Assembly: GCA_036388895.1 (NCBI GenBank)
Contig: DASVQY010000028.1
Span: 1 to 64,000, forward strand
DNA from: SXVE01 sp036388895
Lineage (GTDB): Bacteria > Acidobacteriota > Blastocatellia > Pyrinomonadales > Pyrinomonadaceae
Length of the DNA stretch: 64,000 bases
Direction: 5' to 3'
Below the pieces are notes generated by a model that saw only the letters and a list, made by a program, of their open reading frames with translations, was not told where the DNA came from and ran no database searches. Every line of letters starts with the position of its first letter. Within the stretch, counting starts at the first letter, position 1. A program made the position numbers and the translations under genes. Of the stretch, positions 25,305 through 33,847 are shown in pieces.

Positions 25305-26894
25305 ATGAAAATTACAGTCTTATTTTGGGTATTACTTTTTTTTCTTGCCGCAAACGTTTGGGGGCAAAACAGATGTCTCGCGGACGATGAGGCTAAAAAA
25401 CTCGTCGAATCAATCCGATCCTCGTCCGTAGTTACCAAGGAAAACAAAAAACTTCGCAAAGAACTGCTCGAGATGCGCGAAGAAAGCGCGAAGCTGAACA
25501 CGAAAATATCGCAAAATTTAGATAAAAATCGCAATTTAATACCCGAAGCCAATCAAACGGACGCAAAGAATCTTTTGCGGGTGTGCCAGATCATAAAGGA
25601 AAACGGCTGGTTGACCAAAGAAGCTATCGCACCCGACGGTTTTGACGCGCTCGCCTTTTTAATCGGGAATAATAAGGCTTTTCAATTGCAGCGCGAATTA
25701 TTTCCGGTTTTAGTCGAAGCGGCGAAAAAAAGTTATGTCGGAAATCCTTTAATTGCTTCGTTGATTGATAATATTCGGGTCGGTTCCGGCTTGCCGCAAA
25801 TTTTCGGAACTCAAGCGGTTGTCAGGAACGATGTGATTTATCTTCACTCGCTTCTGAACGAGGAAAGAGTTGACGAGTGGCGAAAGACTTATGATTTGCC
25901 GCCGCTGGCGAACCAGATCAGAGGGTTGGAAAGGCGTTATTTACTGCCGGTTCTTAAAATGCAGCGCGTATCCAAATCGCCGAATCTGAAACAGAAAAAG
26001 AACGACACAAACAGCGACACGGCGATTTTGGGAATTTCGGACGAAGAAAACGAAGTTCTTAAAATTGACACTAAACTGGTCAATTTGAATGTCCGCGTTA
26101 TGACTAAGGACTTGAAAGTTCCAACGGATGTGAAATTGTCAAAAGAAGATTTCACGGTTTTGGAAGACGGCGTCGAGCAGGAAATCGTTTTCTTTTCAAC
26201 CACCGAACAGCCTTTCGATTTGGTGCTGCTGCTCGATTTTTCAGGCTCAACCGTTGAAAAAAGAAGTTTGATAAAAAAAGCTGCCCAGCGTTTTGTCGAA
26301 TACGCCCGCCCTACGGACCGAATTTCAGTCGTTGTTTTCGCCGACGAAATCAAAATTATTTCCGAATTTACGACCGATAAGAACGCGCTCGCCGAAAAAA
26401 TCAAAAACATAGAGATGAACGGCGGTTCGCCGATCTGGGATTCTCTGAAATTTACTTATGAAAATCTCATCAAAAAAGAAAGTGTCGGGCGCAGAAGCGC
26501 GGTTGTTTTTATGACGGACGGAGAAGATTATTCAAGAAAAACGACTTTTGCCGATACGATGGAAATGGTCAGGAATTACGATACTACGATTTTTCCGGTT
26601 TATCTCGATACCGGGCGTCCTTCCGGCAATTGGGAGCAAAGAAATTACCGAAAATCTCAACAATCTTTGCTGATGCTGGCTGAAGAAACCGGCGGGCAAT
26701 TTTATAAAGCCGATGATGCGAAGGATTTAAGGGGAGTTTACGAACAGGTAATAAACGATTTGGGAAAAGTTTACAGCATCGGTTATGAACCGAAATCGGA
26801 AATTCGTGACGGAGGCTGGCGAAATTTGACTGTCACGCTTAAAACAAAGCCCGGACTTATAGCAAAAACTCGTCTCGGTTATTACGCTAATTGA
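25305..26894 (+). CDS. Secreted VWFA-related acidobacterial protein
   Basis: A 529-residue exported protein. The frame opens at 25272, but the ATG at 25305 has GGGGAAG ahead and starts a clean signal peptide (MKITVLFWVLLFFLAANVWG). After a short coiled coil (KKLRKELLEMREESAKLNT) and a helical region, a VWA domain (about 260-500) carries the MIDAS motif in LLLDFSGSTVEKR. VNLNVRVMTKDLK, LSKEDFTVLEDGVEQEIVFFS and the C-terminal YSIGYEPKSEIRDGGWRNL are typical of the VWFA-related domain family described from Acidobacteria (TIGR03436). Function is unknown; adhesion or protein assembly is likely outside the cytoplasm. It follows the glycosidase by 43 nt. Confidence 0.88.
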   Translation: MKITVLFWVLLFFLAANVWGQNRCLADDEAKKLVESIRSSSVVTKENKKLRKELLEMREESAKLNTKISQNLDKNRNLIPEANQTDAKNLLRVCQIIKENGWLTKEAIAPDGFDALAFLIGNNKAFQLQRELFPVLVEAAKKSYVGNPLIASLIDNIRVGSGLPQIFGTQAVVRNDVIYLHSLLNEERVDEWRKTYDLPPLANQIRGLERRYLLPVLKMQRVSKSPNLKQKKNDTNSDTAILGISDEENEVLKIDTKLVNLNVRVMTKDLKVPTDVKLSKEDFTVLEDGVEQEIVFFSTTEQPFDLVLLLDFSGSTVEKRSLIKKAAQRFVEYARPTDRISVVVFADEIKIISEFTTDKNALAEKIKNIEMNGGSPIWDSLKFTYENLIKKESVGRRSAVVFMTDGEDYSRKTTFADTMEMVRNYDTTIFPVYLDTGRPSGNWEQRNYRKSQQSLLMLAEETGGQFYKADDAKDLRGVYEQVINDLGKVYSIGYEPKSEIRDGGWRNLTVTLKTKPGLIAKTRLGYYAN

Positions 26895-26909
26895 TAGTTA
26901 AATAAAGTT

Positions 26910-28028
26910 ATGAAAGCTGTTGCTGTTATACCGAAAAAGGAAAAATCCGTTCATCTCGTCGAGATGGAAAAACCGAAGCTCGATGAAATAAAAGACGGAC
27001 GTGGCGTTTTGGTCGAAGTTCTCCGCGTCGGCGCGTGCGGAACGGACAGAGAAATCAATAACGGCGAATACGGCATTGCGCCGAAAGGCTATGATTATCT
27101 TGTTCTCGGGCACGAAAATTTCGGGCGCGTTGTCGAAACCGGCGAAAATGTCAAAGAATTGCGCAAAGGCGATTTCGTCGTGGCGACCGTGCGCCGTCCA
27201 CGCGGTTCGAGCATTTACGACAAAATCGGCGAGCAGGATTTTACGACCGACGATAAATATTACGAACGCGGCATTTCGCGTCTGCACGGCTATATGGCTG
27301 AATTTTACGCGGAAAGCGCCGATTTTTTGATTAAAATTCCGCCCGCAATAATCGAAATCGCCGTGCTTTTGGAGCCGCTTTCGATTATCGAAAAGGGTTT
27401 GAAGCAATCGAGCGATATTCAGGAAAGACTGAAAATTTGGCGTCCGAAAACGGCGGCGGTTCTGGGAACGGGCAATGTCGGACTTTTAACCGTAATGGCG
27501 CTCAGGCTTCGCGGCTACGAAGTTCACGGATTCGGCAAACAAGCCGGAAAAGATTACTTGAACGCCGAACTATGCGAAAGTATAGGTGCGACATACGATT
27601 CGACTGACGAAATATCAATTTTCGAGAGCACAAAAAAGTACGGCGAATACGACCTCGTTTTTGAATGCACCGGTTACTCTCCGATTATCTTTGACGCGAT
27701 GCAGTCGCTCAACGAAAACGGCATTTTGATTTTGGCATCCGTCACCGGCGGCGACCGCAAAACCGATCAGGTTCCGTCGGACGCGATAAATCAAAAATTT
27801 GTTCTTGGCAACCGCGCGATGTTCGGAACGGTCAATGCCAACCGCGAGCATTTTGAAATGGGCGTCAAAGATTTGGCTTTGTGTGAGGCAATGTACTCAG
27901 GTTGGCTTTCGCGAATGCTGACCCACAAGGTTTCAGGCTTGGAAAACTACGAAAAGATTTTCGACATCTTAGAAAATTCAAGCAAATACAACGCGATAAA
28001 AGCGTATTTTGAAGTAAATAAGATATAG
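26910..28028 (+). CDS. Glucose 1-dehydrogenase-like medium-chain dehydrogenase
   Basis: A 372-residue zinc-dependent NAD(P)+ dehydrogenase resembling archaeal-type glucose dehydrogenase. Catalytic zinc ligands are C43 (GACGTDREI), H68-E69 (LGHENFG) and E155 (LLEPLS); the Rossmann loop is GTGNVGLL (186-193). FATVNANREHFEMGVKDL-type sequence near the C-terminus also fits. The lobe that normally holds four structural-zinc cysteines (about 96-122) has none: it reads RRPRGSSIYDKIGEQDFTTD. Expected role is oxidation of glucose or a related aldose to the lactone (inference). It sits 15 nt after the VWA gene, so probably in the same transcript. The stop codon lies in a repeat array. Confidence 0.82.
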   Translation: MKAVAVIPKKEKSVHLVEMEKPKLDEIKDGRGVLVEVLRVGACGTDREINNGEYGIAPKGYDYLVLGHENFGRVVETGENVKELRKGDFVVATVRRPRGSSIYDKIGEQDFTTDDKYYERGISRLHGYMAEFYAESADFLIKIPPAIIEIAVLLEPLSIIEKGLKQSSDIQERLKIWRPKTAAVLGTGNVGLLTVMALRLRGYEVHGFGKQAGKDYLNAELCESIGATYDSTDEISIFESTKKYGEYDLVFECTGYSPIIFDAMQSLNENGILILASVTGGDRKTDQVPSDAINQKFVLGNRAMFGTVNANREHFEMGVKDLALCEAMYSGWLSRMLTHKVSGLENYEKIFDILENSSKYNAIKAYFEVNKI

Positions 28029-28089
28029 TAGGGAAGTAGATAGTAGATAGTAGAAAAGTAACAGCTACTATCTACTATCTACTCCCTAT
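28025..28089. repeat. Period-7 palindromic array (AGTAGAT) between the dehydrogenase and clpS
   Basis: Left arm 28035-28053 (AGTAGATAGTAGATAGTAG) and right arm 28065-28083 are perfect 19-bp reverse complements with an 11-nt loop. The left side begins in the dehydrogenase stop codon (28026-28028); the right side ends 14 nt before the clpS ATG. Confidence 0.92.
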
Positions 28090-28102
28090 AATCTATTGAT
28101 AT

Positions 28103-28420
28103 ATGCCGGATTTTCCCGAATTTGAACACGACAGTGAAGTATTAACCGAAAGCGACACTAAACTTGAAAAACCGAAACTTTTCAAAGTTCTTTTGCATAA
28201 CGACGATTTTACTACAATGGAGTTCGTGGTTTTTATATTAAAACACGTTTTTATGCGTTCTGACGTTGAAGCGTTTACGATTATGCTTAAAGTGCACAAC
28301 GAAGGTGTCGGTGTCGCAGGTATTTACCCGTATGAAATCGCGAGTATGAAAGCGGAAAAAGCGATGAACTTGTCGAGGGCAAATGAATATCCGCTTCTGT
28401 GCACGGTCGAGGAAGAGTAA
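28103..28420 (+). CDS. clpS: N-degron adaptor ClpS
   Basis: A 105-residue adaptor that recognises N-terminal Leu, Phe, Tyr or Trp and hands substrates to ClpA. The core is intact: LLHNDDFTTMEFVVFIL (N-end pocket Asn-Asp-Asp), VEAFTIMLKVHNEGVG with the pocket Met and His, and ANEYPLLCTVEEE at the C-terminus. The acidic N-terminal extension (MPDFPEFEHDSEVL) is the flexible part that enters ClpA. It lies 65 nt upstream of clpA, the standard pairing. Its 5' leader is a heptamer hairpin. The window also encodes both kinds of N-end aminoacyl transferase (39318 and 57837). Confidence 0.95.
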   Translation: MPDFPEFEHDSEVLTESDTKLEKPKLFKVLLHNDDFTTMEFVVFILKHVFMRSDVEAFTIMLKVHNEGVGVAGIYPYEIASMKAEKAMNLSRANEYPLLCTVEEE

Positions 28421-28485
28421 ATCGAAATTTTTAGCAAGAACAAAACAGATTGTTTCGCATCTAAGTTTCAATAGAATAGAAATTT

Positions 28486-30744
28486 ATGTTGACCAGAGAA
28501 TTAGAAGAAACATTAAGTTATGCGGTTGAAGAAGCCGTTAAGCACAAACACGAATACGTTACTTTAGAGCATCTGCTTTACGCTCTTTTGGAAGATACAG
28601 CGGCGCGCGATATTTTATACAACTGCGGCGCTAAGATCGAGGAAATCGGCAAATCGCTCGAAGAATATTTCGTCACGAATTTAGAGAAAATGCCGGAAAG
28701 GGCGTACACTACGCCGGAACTTACCTCGACATTTCAAGCGACGATTCAATACGCGATTTTACAGGCTGAAGGCAGCGGACAACGAGCCGTTGACGGCGGA
28801 AACATTCTCGCCGCGCTCTATCAAGCCGAGCAAAGCTACGCTGTTTATTTATTGCAGCAGCAAGGCGTTTCGCGTCTCGATATTTTGAATTACATCGCGC
28901 ATGGAATTTCAAAGATTGATAGCTCGGCTGAATTTGAAGGCGTTGCCGACGGTATGGAAGACGAGGAATTTGCCGAAGAACGCGCCGCTGGCGGTAAAAA
29001 GAAAAAACCGCTCGAATCGTTCACCGTCGAATTGGTTGCAAAAGCCGCAAAAGGCGAGATTGATCCGATAATCGGGCGAATGGAAGAAATCGAACGCACC
29101 GTTCAGATTCTCTGCCGACGCAAGAAAAACAATCCGCTTTATGTGGGTGAGCCGGGCGTCGGAAAAACGGCTTTGGCGGAAGGCTTAGCGCTGAAAATTG
29201 CTGAAGGCGAAGTGCCTGAAGTTCTGAAAGGTGCGAAAGTATTTGCTCTCGATATGGGCGCGGTTCTCGCAGGAACGCGTTATCGCGGCGACTTTGAACA
29301 GCGTTTCAAGGCGATCATAAACGACCTCAAAAAACACGAAAACGCAATTCTGTTTATTGACGAAATTCACACGATTGTCGGTGCGGGCGCGGTTTCGGGC
29401 GGTTCAATGGACGCTTCAAACATCTTGAAACCGGCGCTCGCTGCGGGCGAGTTGCGCTGCATCGGTTCGACGACTTATGCGGAATACAAAGCGGCTTTTG
29501 AACGAGACCGAGCGCTGGCTAGACGCTTTCAAAAAATTGAAATCGGCGAGCCGACGATTGGTGAAACTTACGAGATCTTGAAAGGGTTGAAGAAGTTTTA
29601 CGAAAAACATCATGGCGTAAAATATTCGGACGAATCGTTAAAAGTCGCGTCGGAACTTGCCGGAAAGTACATTAACGACCGTCATTTGCCCGACAAAGCG
29701 ATTGACGTAATTGACGAAGTCGGCGCGGCGACGAAACTACTGCCGGAAAACAAACGCCCGAAACAAATCTCGGTTCAAATGGTCGAAAGCGCTATTGCGA
29801 GAATGGCGAAAATTCCGCCGAAAACTGTCGTTGCAGACGAAAAAGATAGATTGAAAACTTTGCGCGACGATTTGAAACAGGTGATTTTCGGGCAGGACGA
29901 AGCAGTTGATAAAATTGTGGACGCGATTCAGATTTCGCGTGCCGGTCTCGGTCACGAAACGAAACCGGTCGGCTCGTTTCTATTTTCAGGTCCGACGGGC
30001 GTTGGCAAAACCGAGCTTTCAAAACAATTAGCCGAACAGCTCGGCGTGGAATTTATGCGCTACGATATGAGCGAATACGCCGAGCCGCACACGGTTTCGC
30101 GTCTTATCGGGGCGCCGCCGGGATATGTCGGTTACGATCAAGGCGGGCTTTTAACCGAAGCGATTATGCGCACGCCGCATGCCGTTTTGGTTTTGGACGA
30201 AATCGAAAAAGCGCATCCGAATCTTTTCAATCTTCTTTTGCAGGTGATGGATTCGGCGACTTTGACCGACAACAACGGTAAAAAGGCGGATTTTCGAAAC
30301 GTGATTTTGATTATGACTACCAACGCCGGAGCGAGGGAATTATCTTCGGGCGGAATGGGTTTTCGCAATCAAAGCGAAACGAAAGGTAACGCGAAAGGCG
30401 CGATTGAACGCACGTTCACGCCTGAATTTCGTAATCGCCTCGATGCGTGGGTTCCGTTTAAGGCGCTCGATATTTCGATTATCAAAAACATCGTTGAGAA
30501 ATTTATCAATGAACTCAACGGTCAATTAGCCGAAAAACGCGTGCTCGTTCAACTCGACGATTCGGCTCTGACGTGGCTTGCGAAAAACGGCTTTGACGGA
30601 AAATACGGCGCGCGTCCGATGGCGCGTCTGATTCACGATAAAATCAAACAGCCGCTAGCTAGCGAGATTTTATTCGGTGAGCTGACCGAAGGCGGAAGCG
30701 TTTCAGTTACTGAAAAAGACGATGAATTGGTTTTGAATTTTTAG
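28486..30744 (+). CDS. clpA: ATP-dependent Clp protease ATPase subunit ClpA
   Basis: A 752-residue AAA+ unfoldase that feeds substrates to ClpP. The N-terminal Clp repeat domain (about 1-145, LTRELEETLSYAVEEAVKHKHEYVTLEHLLYALL) precedes an acidic linker. D1 has Walker A GEPGVGKT (about 220) and D2 GPTGVGKT (about 502), with ILFIDEIHTI and VLVLDEIEKAHP as Walker B. The absence of a ClpB-type middle coiled coil identifies ClpA. Pairing with clpS 65 nt upstream confirms it. clpP is not in the window. No clear ribosome binding site is seen before the ATG. Confidence 0.95.
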   Translation: MLTRELEETLSYAVEEAVKHKHEYVTLEHLLYALLEDTAARDILYNCGAKIEEIGKSLEEYFVTNLEKMPERAYTTPELTSTFQATIQYAILQAEGSGQRAVDGGNILAALYQAEQSYAVYLLQQQGVSRLDILNYIAHGISKIDSSAEFEGVADGMEDEEFAEERAAGGKKKKPLESFTVELVAKAAKGEIDPIIGRMEEIERTVQILCRRKKNNPLYVGEPGVGKTALAEGLALKIAEGEVPEVLKGAKVFALDMGAVLAGTRYRGDFEQRFKAIINDLKKHENAILFIDEIHTIVGAGAVSGGSMDASNILKPALAAGELRCIGSTTYAEYKAAFERDRALARRFQKIEIGEPTIGETYEILKGLKKFYEKHHGVKYSDESLKVASELAGKYINDRHLPDKAIDVIDEVGAATKLLPENKRPKQISVQMVESAIARMAKIPPKTVVADEKDRLKTLRDDLKQVIFGQDEAVDKIVDAIQISRAGLGHETKPVGSFLFSGPTGVGKTELSKQLAEQLGVEFMRYDMSEYAEPHTVSRLIGAPPGYVGYDQGGLLTEAIMRTPHAVLVLDEIEKAHPNLFNLLLQVMDSATLTDNNGKKADFRNVILIMTTNAGARELSSGGMGFRNQSETKGNAKGAIERTFTPEFRNRLDAWVPFKALDISIIKNIVEKFINELNGQLAEKRVLVQLDDSALTWLAKNGFDGKYGARPMARLIHDKIKQPLASEILFGELTEGGSVSVTEKDDELVLNF

Positions 30745-30753
30745 AATTTCAGA

Positions 30754-32286
30754 ATGAAGACAGACGTAATCATCGTTGGTGCTGGACCGACAGGGCTTGC
30801 TTTGGCGTGTCAGTTAATCAGATACGATGTAGATTTTGTGATTCTTGATAAAAAGGAAACAACTACGCCGTATTCAAAGGCAATTGGCGTGCAGGCACGC
30901 ACGCTTGAGATTTACGACCAAATCGGTTTAGCAGACGATTTGATAGCAAAAGGCGCGATTGCCGAAAAGGCTCGGTTGGTCGTCGAGGGCGAGGTTCGCG
31001 GCGAGATTGAATTCGGCGAATTAGGTGTCGGCTTAAGTTCGTACCCGTTTGTATTGCTTGTTGAACAGGGCGAGCATGAAAAAATTCTGTATAACTTTAT
31101 CAGAGCAAACGAAAGGGATGTTTTATGGAAAACCGAAATTGAAAGTTTTACGCAAGATGAGTCAAAAGTAAAAGCGAGCATAAAACACGCGAGCGGCGAA
31201 ACCGAAACCATCGAAGCGAAATTTATCGTTGCTTGCGACGGAGCGAAAAGCCCGATTCGTCATTCTCTCGGATTAAAGTTTGAAGGAAGCACGTTCGAGC
31301 GAATATTTTATGTCGCCGATGTCGAAATTGATTGGAAATTCAGCCACGATGCGCTGATGGTTTTTTTGATGAGAGAAAACCTTCTCGCGTTTTTTCCGAT
31401 GGTCGGAAGCAATAAGCATTTTCGCATTGTCGGAACTTTTCCCGAAGAATTTGCCAAAGATGAAGGCAAGATTCTGTACGATGAAATCGAAGAACGCATC
31501 AAGCAAGACGTTGAAGTCGAATTTGATATAACAAACGTCAACTGGTTTTCGACTTATAAAGTTCACACGCGACACGTTGAAAAGTTTTCCGTCGGCAGAT
31601 GTTTTCTCGCCGGTGATGCCGCGCACATACATACGCCAGCCGGAGCACAGGGAATGAACACGGGCATTCAGGACGGCTACAATTTAGCTTGGAAAATCGC
31701 GATGGTTCTGCGCGGTGCGGCAACCGATAAATTGCTGGAAACTTATAATCAGGAACGACTCGAAAATGCGGAAAATCTGCTGAAAACAACTGACCGGCTT
31801 TTTAATCTCGTTGCCAGTCCTGAACCGATTCTTTCTTATCTGCGGACGACGGTTTTTCCGTTTATCGCCGGAGTCGCTTTCAGCTTAGACGCAGTTAAAA
31901 AATTTGTTTTTCCGCGCATTTCGCAAATTGGAATTAACTATCGGCACAGTGCTTTAAGCGAAAACGGCGCGGGAAATTTCAAAATCAAAGCGGGCGACCG
32001 GATGCCGTATTTCTTCATTAACGGAAAAAGCATTTATGACAATTTGCGCGAGCCAAAATTTCATCTTCTCGTTTTTTCAAACGACGGAAACAGGTACCAA
32101 AATTTAGAAAACGAGCTCCGAAACGATTCGATTGATTTTGCTGAAGCGCCGCTCTCGGTTGAAGTTCAAGAAATCTTCGGGACGGAAGAACCTTTTTTTG
32201 TTTTGCTTAGACCCGATAACTACATCGGCTTGATCTCGGCGGAAATATCAACGGAAATAGTGAGAAATTATTTGAGTAAATTTTAG
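30754..32286 (+). CDS. FAD-dependent monooxygenase (PheA/TfdB, PF01494 type)
   Basis: A 510-residue flavoprotein of the aromatic-ring hydroxylase family. The FAD-binding GAGPTG is at 9-14, the DG motif is in VACDGAKSPIRHSLG and the GD motif is in FLAGDAAHIHTPAGAQGMNTGIQ, the three hallmarks of the group. The C-terminal thioredoxin-like region (about 400-510) resembles phenol-hydroxylase relatives. Substrate is unknown; such enzymes hydroxylate phenols, polyketides or antibiotics. It begins 9 nt after clpA, so it is probably co-transcribed, but no functional link is evident. Confidence 0.87.
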   Translation: MKTDVIIVGAGPTGLALACQLIRYDVDFVILDKKETTTPYSKAIGVQARTLEIYDQIGLADDLIAKGAIAEKARLVVEGEVRGEIEFGELGVGLSSYPFVLLVEQGEHEKILYNFIRANERDVLWKTEIESFTQDESKVKASIKHASGETETIEAKFIVACDGAKSPIRHSLGLKFEGSTFERIFYVADVEIDWKFSHDALMVFLMRENLLAFFPMVGSNKHFRIVGTFPEEFAKDEGKILYDEIEERIKQDVEVEFDITNVNWFSTYKVHTRHVEKFSVGRCFLAGDAAHIHTPAGAQGMNTGIQDGYNLAWKIAMVLRGAATDKLLETYNQERLENAENLLKTTDRLFNLVASPEPILSYLRTTVFPFIAGVAFSLDAVKKFVFPRISQIGINYRHSALSENGAGNFKIKAGDRMPYFFINGKSIYDNLREPKFHLLVFSNDGNRYQNLENELRNDSIDFAEAPLSVEVQEIFGTEEPFFVLLRPDNYIGLISAEISTEIVRNYLSKF

Positions 32287-32360
32287 AACAATCAAATAAT
32301 TAGCCGAACGAATTCGGAAACGGGAAATCGAACAAATGTTCGCCGTCTGTGATGTAAGGA

Positions 32361-33761
32361 TTATTCTTCTTCCTCTAAAACAAGCGTCGTTATTTTGCCG
32401 GTTTCATCGAGTTCAAGTCTCCATAAAAAAATACGCGAATCGGTTTCCGCTTTATAGCGATAAATCCGATTTTTACCCGAAGTTTCAGCGCCCACCGATA
32501 CGAAATTTTTTGCCGCTCCATAAGAAACGATTCGTTTCGCGTTCGATTTAGCGCGCTCGGTTGTTAAAGCTGCAAATGTTTTTTCGGCGAACAAATCAGG
32601 ATTGGTTTTGTTTTCGAGGTACGACAGTAAAGCGCTGCGGAATAAATCGGTAATTTTCGAATCTGCGCCGGGTTGTTCTTTCATCGCGCGTATGGAAATA
32701 TCAGGCAGATAAAACTTTGCAATGCCTCGCGCGATTGCACCGCCGAGTCCGATATCTCCAAGATTCGTTAAAACGATAACAGTCAAATCGTCGTTGACGA
32801 AACGCGAAATATTCGCGGCGAAACCGGCGGTTTGCCCGCCGTGAGAGATGAGGCGATGACCGCGAAAATCGGCGACGTTGAATCCGAAACCGTATGGATT
32901 CGGTTGCCCGTTATTTAAAACAAACGGCGTCCACATTTTTTCGAGACTCGCTTTTTTCAGCAACGTTTCATTTCTCAAAGCCGCGTCCCATTTTGCCAAA
33001 TCTACAACGGTCGAAACGATTGCTCCTGCCGAAAAAACGTCGGTTAAATCGTAATCGCGCCCGACGAGCCGATTATTTTCCCATTCGTAGCCGGTCGCGC
33101 GATTGCGGATAACATACTGCGGGTCGCGGTCGCCCGTATTGTTCATTCCGAGGGGTTTGAAAATGCGCGTTTGAACAAAATCCCAGTATGATTTCCTGGT
33201 TACGGATTCGATTATGAAACCCAAAAGATTGTAGCCGCTGTTGCTGTAGTTGTAGCGTTCGCCAGGCTCGAATTCAAGCGTGTGCGCACCGATAGCTTTG
33301 ATGAATTCATCGCGCTTTAATCTTTTCGTTAATTCGTAACCGGAAAGCCCCGTGTAGCTTTTTATGCCGGAAGTATGGGTTAAAAGATGTCTGACCGTCA
33401 CGTTTTTCCACGATTCGGGCGTGTTTGGCAGATATTTTGAAATTTTTTCGTCGAGGTTTATTTTTCCCTCTTCAACCAAAAGCATTATTGCCGCCGCCGT
33501 TATCTGTTTGGTTATTGATCCGATTTCAAAAACCGATTCCTTTGTCGCCGGCACGTTAAATTCGACGCTCGCTAAACCGTAACCCTCGGCTTTGACGATT
33601 TTGCCGTTGCGGATAACGGCAACGGCAGTGCCGGGAATGTGCCGTTCGCGCATTTGCTCTTTCACGTAATTGTCAACGTCGTCTGCATACACTGAAAAAG
33701 CGGCGGGAAAACACGAAAGAAACAATAAAACGACTGACAAATAAACGGCTGCGGGTTTCAT
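32361..33761 (-). CDS. Secreted serine hydrolase (class C beta-lactamase family)
   Basis: A 466-residue exported protein (signal peptide to about residue 26, FSVYADD). Catalytic signatures are S82-I-T-K85, Y172-S-N174 and HGG in LISHGGQTAGFAANISRF. After the core (about 28-370) comes a short C-terminal domain of about 90 residues that may belong to the same esterase/penicillin-binding group. This is the simplest of the three such proteins here. It is followed downstream by a convergent gene without an obvious terminator; upstream lies the histidine kinase on the same strand. Substrate unknown. Confidence 0.88.
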   Translation of the reverse strand: MKPAAVYLSVVLLFLSCFPAAFSVYADDVDNYVKEQMRERHIPGTAVAVIRNGKIVKAEGYGLASVEFNVPATKESVFEIGSITKQITAAAIMLLVEEGKINLDEKISKYLPNTPESWKNVTVRHLLTHTSGIKSYTGLSGYELTKRLKRDEFIKAIGAHTLEFEPGERYNYSNSGYNLLGFIIESVTRKSYWDFVQTRIFKPLGMNNTGDRDPQYVIRNRATGYEWENNRLVGRDYDLTDVFSAGAIVSTVVDLAKWDAALRNETLLKKASLEKMWTPFVLNNGQPNPYGFGFNVADFRGHRLISHGGQTAGFAANISRFVNDDLTVIVLTNLGDIGLGGAIARGIAKFYLPDISIRAMKEQPGADSKITDLFRSALLSYLENKTNPDLFAEKTFAALTTERAKSNAKRIVSYGAAKNFVSVGAETSGKNRIYRYKAETDSRIFLWRLELDETGKITTLVLEEEE

Positions 33762-33847
33762 AAAAATATGTAAATCAGCATAAAAATTAAGATAAATCGG
33801 AAACGCTAACGGCTTTAATTTGTTTTTTAAAAATTAACTCACAAATG

